From Symbiodinium natans (lineage: Eukaryota > Sar > Dinophyceae > Suessiales > Symbiodiniaceae), in NCBI GenBank assembly GCA_905221605.1, contig CAJNDS010002075.1:274832-294831 (forward strand): DNA of 20,000 nucleotides. The letters are read 5' to 3'. Within the stretch, counting starts at the first letter, position 1, and each line of letters begins with the position of its first letter. This document shows, piece by piece, positions 14,750-20,000 of the stretch. The notes beneath the pieces were generated by a model. That model was not told the origin of the DNA. It saw only the letters and a program-made list of their open reading frames with translations, and made no database searches. The position numbers and the translations under genes were made by a program.

Positions 14750-14823
14750 GAGGAGGAGGAGGAGTAGTAGCAGTAGTAGTAGTAGTAGTAGTAGTCGTAG
14801 TCGTCGTCGTAGTAGTAGTAGTA
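13862..14823 (+). repeat. Long GTA/GTC trinucleotide array
   Basis: About 960 bp. The left 580 bp is heavily indel-scarred (frame lost every 10 to 30 bp). From about 14447 it is regular, with sub-blocks of GTA, hexameric GTAGTC (about 14628-14676) and GGA (about 14748-14762). A pure GTC block lies at 14228-14258. The decayed left and clean right halves imply different ages. The array ends abruptly at GTACTCCCCAGAGCAAGC. Confidence 0.95.
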
Positions 14824-14984
14824 CTCCCCAGAGCAAGCAGTTGCAACTTGAGTAACAGCCTCGACAGAGTATACGCATGGGTCCTTCAATCAATATGTAG
14901 GGGCACCCTTAACAAGCTAACTCGCAACCTTACACTACGTATATAACCGTAACCCTTGAGTGCATGGCTTAGGGTTACGTGGTT

Positions 14985-15090
14985 TAACCCTAAACCCTAA
15001 ACCCTAAACCCTGAACCCTAAACCCTAAACCCTAAACCCAAACCCTAAAAGCCAAAATCCTAAACCCTAAACACTAAACCCTAAACCTAA
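14985..15090 (-). repeat. Telomeric CCCTAAA tract closing the island
   Basis: About 14 units, mostly perfect to 15030 and degenerate after it (CCCAAAC, AAAAGCC, ACACTAA). It marks the return of telomeric sequence. Confidence 0.93.
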
Positions 15091-15417
15091 CCGACGCGCA
15101 TCCTTTTTCCAACGGCCAGGCCCGTGGCAGTCCAAGCCGCTGAGCTTTTATTTACGCTCACCCTTGGCTTTCTGTGCAGCGAGTCATGGGTAAAGGACAA
15201 GCTTCTCGAGGCTATAGGGTTTCGGGGCGATGTATATGTATATATGTATGACCATATATATATATACATACACACGTTATTTCTTGATGTATTGTACTTA
15301 CTTGTTGTTTATTGCTCAAGCTGTAGGGACTACTGGCCCTAAACTAAACCAATTTACAAAAAGCGCTTCGGGAATTGCCTTGGTTGACTTTGGACACTTG
15401 TCAGGGTCCCTAAAACC
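15091..15417. other. Spacer with a TA-rich palindromic microsatellite
   Basis: About 325 bp. A purine-pyrimidine alternating stretch GTATATGTATATATGTATG then CATATATATATATACATAC (about 15232-15271) is a near-perfect palindrome around GACC, able to form a cruciform. Overlapping frames of 62 to 72 codons on both strands read the microsatellite as Tyr/Ile/Met runs. I recognise no gene. Confidence 0.6.
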
Positions 15418-15470
15418 AAAACCCTAAACCCTAAACCCTAATCCCGACACCCGAAACCCTAAACCACAAA
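15418..15470 (-). repeat. Telomeric CCCTAAA tract
   Basis: About seven units, one ATCCCGACACCCG interruption. Confidence 0.9.
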
Positions 15471-15553
15471 GTGTAAGTCTCATGAACTCCTGACTGAGAC
15501 CCACCTACCACTTGCTGAAGGCACCAAGAAAATGTGTCTATATAAACAATGAT

Positions 15554-15635
15554 AATAATAAGAGCAATAATCTAGACCCTAAACCCTAAACCCTAAACCC
15601 TACACCCTAAATAATAAGAGTAATAATCTAGACCC
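15554..15635. repeat. 26-bp direct repeat flanking a telomeric insert
   Basis: The segment beginning AATAATAAGAG and ending AATAATCTAGACCC occurs at 15554-15579 and 15610-15635 with one C/T difference in 26. Exactly 30 bp of CCCTAAA-type sequence lies between. The arrangement equals an insertion flanked by a duplicated target, or a tandem duplication that includes the tract. Confidence 0.92.
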
Positions 15636-15649
15636 AGGAGTAACTGGGA

Positions 15650-15715
15650 AGAAAAAGGGCACCCTTTTTTGGTTTTAAGGGGATTATAAGGGAACCCCAA
15701 CCCTAAAACAAGCAA
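15650..15715 (+). repeat. GGGCACCC-type dispersed repeat, copy 1
   Basis: AAGGGCACCCTTTTTTGG is followed by a TTTAA-GGG...GGAACC stretch and CAACCCTAAA. The similar order at 18505-18552 is AAGGGCACCCTTTTTGGGG, TTTAAAGGAAACC, GAACCC. An AGTAACT word precedes this copy and CAGTAACC the other. Confidence 0.65.
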
Positions 15716-15801
15716 AAAAGTGCCTACTCCCGGTCCTAGGAATAACAATAACAATCCCTATATTGCCCTTAGAAGGAAGAAGATGCTTTTTGATTTATTT
15801 C

Positions 15802-15830
15802 GGGGGGGGGGGGGGCTCTTAAGCAAATAG
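15802..15830 (+). repeat. Poly-G / CTTAAGCAAATA cassette, copy 1
   Basis: Fourteen G are followed directly by CTCTTAAGCAAATAG. The same poly-G then TTCTTAAGCAA order occurs at 18836 and 19709. Confidence 0.9.
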
Positions 15831-15898
15831 TAGCAACCTACCCTCGCTTGGAGTTTGAGACTTGCAGACGCACGGTCTTGTGGGTATTGGGGGGTTGG

Positions 15899-16100
15899 TT
15901 TAAAGTTTAGGGTTTTGGAGTTTTTCGGGGCGAAGACCGTGAAAAAAACATAAACCCTTAACCCTTACCCCTAAGCTTTGGGGACATAATTTCCATCTTC
16001 TCGGGTTTGTGGTTTAGGCTTTCGGGTATAGGGCTGTCAGGGCTCAGGGTTTCGGGGTTTCGGGGTTTGGGGTTGAGAGGTTCAGGGGTTTAGGGGGTTT
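15899..16100 (+). repeat. Degenerate sense telomeric region
   Basis: Decayed units (TTTAAAG, TTTAGGG, TTTTGGAG) lie at 15899-15925 and again at 16003-16100 with many TTTCGGGG forms. A short antisense patch (15950-15973) interrupts. Confidence 0.75.
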
Positions 16101-16239
16101 AGGGACTGAAGAGCTTGAAGACCTTACTCCAAAGTAGCTGCTCAGTCCCTAAAAACAACTTGCGGAGTTGCTGATGTCAAGGACTTTGCATGAAGTACGG
16201 ATACACCGCAGATCACGCGTGTTCCAGTTTTGGGTTGGC

Positions 16240-16415
16240 AACCCCTAGACCCCTATACTTTTGTTTAACCCTTAATGGCCTTAAACCCCTGAAACCCCTG
16301 AACTCTGTAAACCCCTAAACTCTTAAAAAACCCGACCACCCCTAAACCACTTAAACGCCCTAAACCCTAAACCCTAAACCCTAAACCCTATAACCCTAAA
16401 CCCTAACCCTAAACG
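16240..16415 (-). repeat. Antisense telomeric region, decayed then perfect
   Basis: 16240-16345 is made of CCCCTGAA, CCCCTAAA and CTTAAAC forms. 16357-16415 is about eight good CCCTAAA units, one CCCTATAA. Confidence 0.85.
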
Positions 16416-16544
16416 CCCGACAGATTGGAGGGGCCTGAGTCGGTCCTGCACGGAGGAGCCAGGGCTTAGGATGAATGGCCGGTGGGGCATGCTTGAGCGC
16501 GCGCATTCACTGAGTAGCCAGCGACCATTCTTTCTAAAGCCGGA

Positions 16545-16625
16545 ACCCTCCTAAACCCTAAACCCTAAACCCTAAAACCTAAACCCTAAACCCTAAACCC
16601 TAAACCCCTAAACCCTAACCTAAAC
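16545..16625 (-). repeat. Telomeric CCCTAAA tract
   Basis: About eleven units with one AACCTAAA and one CCCCTAAA. Confidence 0.94.
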
Positions 16626-16642
16626 CGAACCATAAGCAAGCA

Positions 16643-16665
16643 AAAGGTACCACTGGGCTCCCAAG
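16643..16665 (+). repeat. ACCACTGGGCT dispersed repeat, copy 1
   Basis: AAAGGTACCACTGGGCTCCC then AAG matches 18565-18588 (AAAGGGCACCACTGGGCTAC then CAAG) at all but about three positions. It directly follows a telomeric tract, as several spacer families here do. Confidence 0.7.
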
Positions 16666-16734
16666 TTCATGTCGAAGCACCGCCATCGAAGCTCGGGGCT
16701 TGGGCTCGCCAGAGGGTGCGAGGGCTTTTTGAGG

Positions 16735-16812
16735 GGTTAGGGTTTTTAGGGTTTAGGGTTAGGGTTTAGGGTTTAGGGTTTAGGGTTTGGGTTAGGGTTT
16801 AGGGTTGAGGGG
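16735..16812 (+). repeat. Telomeric TTTAGGG tract
   Basis: About eleven sense units with mixed 6-, 7- and 8-bp lengths (TTAGGG, TTTTTAGGG, TTTGGG). Confidence 0.92.
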
Positions 16813-16864
16813 GGAACTTCTGGGACTGCGACGACCCGAGCACCAGGAGGTTGCAGCAGCGAAC

Positions 16865-16891
16865 CGTGCGCGCATGTGCTGCATGCGCACG
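16865..16891. repeat. GC-rich hairpin
   Basis: CGTGCGCGCATG and CATGCGCACG pair around TGCTG with a two-base bulge. Outer GAAC and GTTC may extend the stem. No run of T follows, so it is not a terminator; function unknown. Confidence 0.6.
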
Positions 16892-16940
16892 ATCGAGTTC
16901 CGAAGCCCAGATCCGGATTCAAAGTCTGCGCCTTTTTTAG

Positions 16941-17022
16941 TTAGGGTTTAGGGTTTAGGGTTTAGGGTTTAGGGTTTAGGGTTTAGGGTTAGGTTTAGGG
17001 TTTAGGGTTTTAGGGTTTAGGG
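16941..17022 (+). repeat. Telomeric TTTAGGG tract
   Basis: Seven perfect units followed by shortened (TTAGG) and lengthened (TTTTAGGG) units. Confidence 0.94.
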
Positions 17023-17103
17023 GCCACAATGCCCGCACCTCCTCTATTCTAGAGTTTCGGCTCAGGGTTGAGGGCTTCGGGTGCCGGAGTGGTGCTTGCG
17101 GCG

Positions 17104-17200
17104 CTTAGGGTTCGGGTTAGGTTAGGGTTAGGGTTTAGGGTTAGGGTTTAGGGTTTAGGGTTTAGGTTAGGTTGGTTGGTTTAGGTTTAGGGTTTAGGGG
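17104..17200 (+). repeat. Telomeric tract with 5- and 6-bp units
   Basis: Sense units with frequent loss of bases (TTAGG, TTAGGG, TTGG). The third consecutive sense tract from 16735 without an orientation change. Confidence 0.9.
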
Positions 17201-17221
17201 GTCGTCGTCAAAAACCCCCTG

Positions 17222-17306
17222 GTTCTGGGTAGGGAATGAGGGAATTAGGGCCTAGATATACCCTTTAAGGACTTACAGGGTACTCATTCCTCATTCCTAC
17301 TAGAAC
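17222..17306. repeat. Short fold-back element
   Basis: GTTCTGGGTAGGGAATGAGG (17222-17241) and the reverse complement of CCTCATTCCTACTAGAAC (ending 17306) align with two or three differences and one gap. The centre (TAGATATACCCTTTAAGG) is AT-richer. Total about 85 bp. No coding capacity. Confidence 0.7.
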
Positions 17307-17442
17307 AGAAAAGTAAGGTAGCCTGTACTTTCACCTTGCTTCAGAAGGCTTTGCTCTGGGGTATGTTGAACAGTCTTAGACTCAGACTTTCCATAGCCCT
17401 AAACAAAGGAGTCTGGACCTGGACGACGTCTTGAGTTCACAC

Positions 17443-17503
17443 AAGTTATAGCGCTCTTAAGGGACGGGGGTTCAAGGAGGGGGTAGGTACTTAGGGAACC
17501 TTA
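17443..17503 (+). repeat. Dispersed repeat R3, copy 2
   Basis: AGTTATAGCGCTCTTAAGGG, then ACGGGGGTTCAAGG, then GGGGTAGGTACTTAGGGAAC. This is the inverted counterpart of 8100-8170, and the homology includes the first units of the decamer array. Confidence 0.85.
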
Positions 17504-17710
17504 GGGAACCTTAGGGAACCTTAGGGACCTTAGGGAACCTTAGGGAACATTAGGGAACCTTAGGGAAACCTTAGGGAACCTTAGGGAACCTTGGGAACCT
17601 TTCGGGAAACTTGGGGAAGATTAGGGACCTTAGGAACCTGAGGGAACCTTAGGGAACCTTAGGGAAACTGAGGGAACCTTAGGGAACCTTAGGGACAGCT
17701 CAGGGAAGTT
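17490..17710 (+). repeat. CCTTAGGGAA minisatellite, about 20 units
   Basis: A 10-bp unit CCTTAGGGAA is repeated over about 220 bp, regular on the left and degenerate on the right (GGGAAACTGA, GGAAGATTAG). The unit contains TTAGGG but has a different period from the telomere. It has grown from the four- or five-unit version in R3 copy 1. Confidence 0.96.
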
Positions 17711-17867
17711 AGGGAGCCTCAGTCTGGGTTACTACCCCCTGAACCCGCTACCCTCAGAACGCTAAGATATCTCCGCCGCTTAAAAATGCACATTGGGTGG
17801 AGGCTACCATGGTATTGGAGACACCGCCGCCGACAAGCTCACTGCTGGGGCCACCGGCCAATTATAA

Positions 17868-18050
17868 CCTAACCCTGAACCCTGAACCCTAAACCCGAAA
17901 CGCTGCGGTGTAGTAGAACACCTAGGTGGAAGGCAGCCAAGGCACGAAACGCCTTAAGCACTCTACGGTTCGGTACCCTGAGGTTCGGGCCTAGGGTTTC
18001 GGGTTAGGGTTTCAGACACCCTAAACCCTAAACCCTAAACCCTAAAACTC
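17868..18050 (-). repeat. Two antisense telomeric tracts
   Basis: Short tracts at 17868-17902 (with CCCTGAA and CCCGAAA) and 18020-18050 are separated by a GC-rich spacer holding a few decayed sense units (17975-18010). Confidence 0.85.
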
Positions 18051-18139
18051 TAAGAGTCAGGGACCCTGGCGAAAGTCGCCGTCGTAGTGGGGGTCGATGT
18101 AGTCTCCTCCTTTGCAACAGACTCTAAGCCCCAAACCCA

Positions 18140-18270
18140 AACATCTAATAGTAACGTACTAATAATGTAATAATCATAATAATCATCATAATTGTTCAAA
18201 TGATAATAATAATATATATAATAATAATAGTACTAGTAATAGGAATAGAAATTATTCGTAATAATAGTAG
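18140..18270. repeat. AT-rich AATAAT microsatellite
   Basis: AATAAT, ATCATA and TAGTAATA words, scarred by substitutions, include a TAATATATATAATAATAA core. It is clearly AT-richer than the window. Similar AATAATAAGAG words flank the tract at 15554-15635. Confidence 0.88.
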
Positions 18271-18329
18271 TGGGCTGATCGTCCTACTGAGGGTTCAGGA
18301 GAGGTACAGGGTCAGAAGTGAGGTAACTA

Positions 18330-18390
18330 CATTGGACCCTACCTAAACCATAAAAACTAAACCCTAACCTAAACCCAAACCTAAACCGTA
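18330..18390 (-). repeat. Degenerate antisense telomeric tract
   Basis: Decayed units (ACCTAAACC, CCTAACC, CCAAACC), most shortened to six bases. Confidence 0.75.
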
Positions 18391-18679
18391 GCCCTACCTA
18401 TTCAAGGGAGTCATACTCGGACTCCTAAGGTTGTACCTCTAAGGGCTTTTTCCTATGTACTCCTACTACGGCCCTGACTTCGTCGCCCAGTAACCATCTT
18501 ATAGTAAGGGCACCCTTTTTGGGGTTGGTTACTTTAAAGGAAACCTTGAACCCAAAAAAAAGGGAAAGGGCACCACTGGGCTACCAAGCCTAATATGGCC
18601 CTTATTTCTTAGAGGATCTTGGACCCCAAACACAGGGGTAAACCTTAGGGGCCCAAGGTACAGTCCCAGGAAACAAAAC
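18391..18679. other. Spacer carrying GGGCACC-type repeats
   Basis: About 290 bp. It contains the partner of 15650-15715 at 18486-18560 and the partner of 16643-16665 at 18565-18588. The two families therefore lie next to each other here but about 1 kb apart in the other location. ATAGTAAGGGCACC (18502) also resembles the ATAGTAAGGGACC of R1. No gene is visible. Confidence 0.6.
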
Positions 18680-18792
18680 CCCTAAACCAAAACCTGAACC
18701 CGAAAACCCTAAACCTAAGCCCAAAACCCTAAACCCGAAACCCTCCCAAAAACCCGTAAACCCCTAGACTAGTTTTAGGGTTTAGGGTTTAT
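18680..18792. repeat. Degenerate antisense then sense telomeric tract
   Basis: Antisense units (18680-18770, with AAAACCCG and CCCAAAAA forms) reach CCCCTAGACTAG, followed by two sense units. The diverging order is tail to tail, the opposite of the fusion-like junctions. Confidence 0.82.
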
Positions 18793-18835
18793 AAGAAAAC
18801 CCCCAGGTATTGTCTCTATCTCTCTGTTCTTTCTT

Positions 18836-18882
18836 GGGGGGGGGGGGGGGGGGAGGGGAGGGGGTTCTTAAGCAAATAATAG
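18836..18882 (+). repeat. Poly-G / CTTAAGCAAATA cassette, copy 2
   Basis: Eighteen G, then AGGGGAGGGGG and TTCTTAAGCAAATAATAG. Two A interruptions lie at 18854 and 18859. Confidence 0.92.
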
Positions 18883-19092
18883 TGAACCCTGTAACCATGT
18901 AGCCCTTAAACCCCCAAACGCTGGAAACTCGAGAAGCCCTGGGCCCTACAAGCCCTGAACCCCCCGTTAGTAAGCCCTACGACCCAAACACAAACCTTAG
19001 CAAACCTTCAGCCTGAACCCCACCCCCAAACCCATGAAAGCTCTGGACCTCCTGTAACCGATGAGCCCTATGAGAACCCCAAAACTCGAATT
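18883..19092. other. AC-rich spacer
   Basis: Very decayed CCCTAAA-like words (CCCTTAAACCCCCAAAC, ACCCCACCCCCAAACCC) without a tract. CTGTAACCATGTAGCCC (18886) resembles the reverse complement of the R1 start. No gene. Confidence 0.45.
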
Positions 19093-19115
19093 CTAAACCC
19101 TAAACCCTAAACCTA
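19093..19115 (-). repeat. Short antisense telomeric tract
   Basis: Three units, CCCTAAACCCTAAACC, then decay. The following 19116-19309 is spacer with no gene seen. Confidence 0.85.
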
Positions 19116-19309
19116 AAACCTTAACACAAAGAGCCACATTCCGACAACCCAACCTACGTCGGCGCTTCTGTCAAACCAGAAACCCTTAACTCATCACCCT
19201 CAGCCTGAGAGCCCTAAGCCCGCAACCTCACTTTTGCATCTTAGACTTCGGGTCTCTGGGAATGAGGTGAATCCGTCTATAAGGACGCGTCGAAGAGTTC
19301 TCGCGCTTG

Positions 19310-19545
19310 AGGGTTTAGGGTTTGGGGTTTGGGATTCATGAATGTAGGGGTTACAGGGCTTGGGGCTTTGGTTCTCGTGGTGTTACCAGACACACTGAAT
19401 CCTCTAGAAGTCCGTCTGGGGTTCAGGGCTGGGGTTTAGGGTTTAGGTTTAGGGTTTAGGGTTAGGGTTCAGGGTCAGGGTTCAGGGTTCGGGGTTCAGG
19501 GTTCAGGGTTCAGGGTTCAGGGTCCAGGTTTCGGGTGTAGGATTT
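19310..19545 (+). repeat. Sense telomeric tracts with TTCAGGG variants
   Basis: A short block (19310-19335) and, after about 85 bp of spacer, a block at 19420-19545. In the second, TTTAGGG gives way to about seven TTCAGGG or TTCGGGG units (19468-19522), a second and separate occurrence of the TTCAGGG form seen at 1867-1915. Confidence 0.9.
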
Positions 19546-19708
19546 AGGTGAAGTTTCAACCAAGCTCGAAAACCTGAAGGCCCAGCAAACTGCGAAGCCC
19601 TTTCCGCCCCACACCCTCCATGCTCATACCTCTAAATATAGTGGCTAAGAAGCCCACCCAAAAGAATGAGTGATACTCCCTCCTTATAAGGGAAAATGTT
19701 GCATCTTT

Positions 19709-19745
19709 GGGGGGGGGGGGGGGGGAAGTTCTTAAGCAATGAGAG
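19709..19745 (+). repeat. Poly-G / CTTAAGCAA cassette, copy 3
   Basis: Seventeen G, AAG, then TTCTTAAGCAATGAGAG. It lacks the AAATA continuation of copies 1 and 2. Confidence 0.88.
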
Positions 19746-19760
19746 TAAAAGTTTACACGA

Positions 19761-19866
19761 TAAACCCCAAACCCTATGACACCAAACCGGTCTTAGGGAT
19801 CAGAAACCCTGAACCCTAAACCCTAAACCCTAAACACTAAACCCTAAACCCTAAACCCTAAACCCG
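19761..19866 (-). repeat. Antisense telomeric tract
   Basis: A decayed start (19761-19780) and, after a gap, about nine good CCCTAAA units (19807-19866) with one CACTAAA. Confidence 0.92.
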
Positions 19867-19956
19867 GTCATGCAGGCCTTCAGCTTATCAGAGAGGAGGA
19901 CAGTCGGCCCGGAACCACCGGCCCGAAGCAATCCCGACCTTGGCAGGAACCTGGGG

Positions 19957-20000
19957 CCTCAGGGTTTAGGGTTTAGGGTTAGGTATTTTGGGTTTAGGGG
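19957..20000 (+). repeat. Telomeric tract running off the window
   Basis: About five sense units with a GGTATTTTGGG interruption. The pattern continues to the last base, so the window is internal to a longer region of this type. Confidence 0.9.

Larger units (their letters stand above)
12366..14984. other. Telomere-repeat-free island of trinucleotide and G-rich arrays
   Basis: This 2.6-kb stretch is the only long part of the window without TTTAGGG tracts. It holds two GTA/GTC arrays in the same orientation (12556-12792 and 13862-14823), two G-rich tracts (13119-13290 and 13749-13861) and non-repetitive segments at 12797-13118 and 13291-13748. The non-repetitive parts are rich in TTTTTG/CAAAAA words and share short repeats with each other. 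Open frames across it read as poly-Val, poly-Thr, poly-Tyr, poly-Leu, Pro/His-rich or Gly/Val-rich and are not genes. Confidence 0.8.

Noticed and set aside
14417-14946. Frames of 130 to 158 codons in the second trinucleotide array
   Set aside because: Same artefact as the first array; the coding-like length comes only from the repeat.
15087-15427. Overlapping 62- to 72-codon frames, one with a hydrophobic start
   Set aside because: The frames run through the TA/TG palindrome and lie on both strands; the hydrophobic stretch has no partner features of a secreted protein gene.
16865-16891. Rho-independent terminator
   Set aside because: The hairpin has no T run and there is no gene beside it.
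1-20000. Dinoflagellate spliced-leader, 5S rRNA or snRNA genes
   Set aside because: I looked for the conserved spliced-leader core and rRNA-like blocks and saw none, so the window gives no direct proof of lineage beyond the telomere type.

Overview
This window looks like nuclear DNA from a eukaryote with the TTTAGGG (Arabidopsis-type) telomere heptamer. That heptamer is known from most land plants, many green algae, dinoflagellates and chromerids; a dinoflagellate or other alga is plausible, but the sequence does not decide it. Nothing prokaryotic is visible, and I can defend no protein-coding gene, tRNA, rRNA or spliced-leader gene. The open frames present are readings of telomeric repeats, of GTA/GTC trinucleotide arrays, or of short GC-rich spacers, and none shows a recognisable domain.

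Layout. From 1 to about 12365 and from about 14985 to 20000, roughly 80 tracts of TTTAGGG or its complement CCCTAAA (about 15 to 255 bp each, perfect to degenerate) alternate with non-telomeric spacers, mostly 50 to 470 bp. Tract orientation flips at about two thirds of steps by my hand count, with runs of strict alternation (about 4764 to 6975 and 7463 to 9810). At several places a TTTAGGG tract meets a CCCTAAA tract directly through GGGT(0-2 T)/(A)ACCC, the form expected of two chromosome ends joined head to head. The best is a perfect palindrome of about 66 bp centred at 4371/4372. The longest single tract is 11563-11817 (about 36 units).

The spacers are not all unique. Several fall into small dispersed families in both orientations: R1 (2879, 5545, 5762, 3078), R2 (5243 and 7948), R3 (8074 and 17443), a poly-G plus CTTAAGCAA cassette (15802, 18836, 19709) and an AAGGGCACC-type family (15650, 18486, 16643, 18565). 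In R1 and R2 the telomeric tract tends to abut the same end of the element in the same orientation, which points to duplication of a spacer-plus-telomere junction rather than random insertion.

From about 12366 to 14984 the telomeric heptamer disappears. This 2.6-kb island holds a 237-bp GTC/GCA/GTA array, a (GGGGT)-type G-rich tract, a poly-G/GA tract, a roughly 960-bp GTA/GTC array and two partly duplicated non-repetitive segments. Locally homogenised variant repeats (TTCAGGG, TTTGGGG, CCCCTAAA, CCCTATAAA, a 10-bp TAGTAGGGTT, a 40-bp higher-order unit and a 10-bp CCTTAGGGAA minisatellite) show that repeats here spread by local amplification. The most economical reading is a subtelomeric or fusion-derived region built by repeated end joining, telomere addition and inversion. 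A collapsed or chimeric assembly of repeats must be excluded first.
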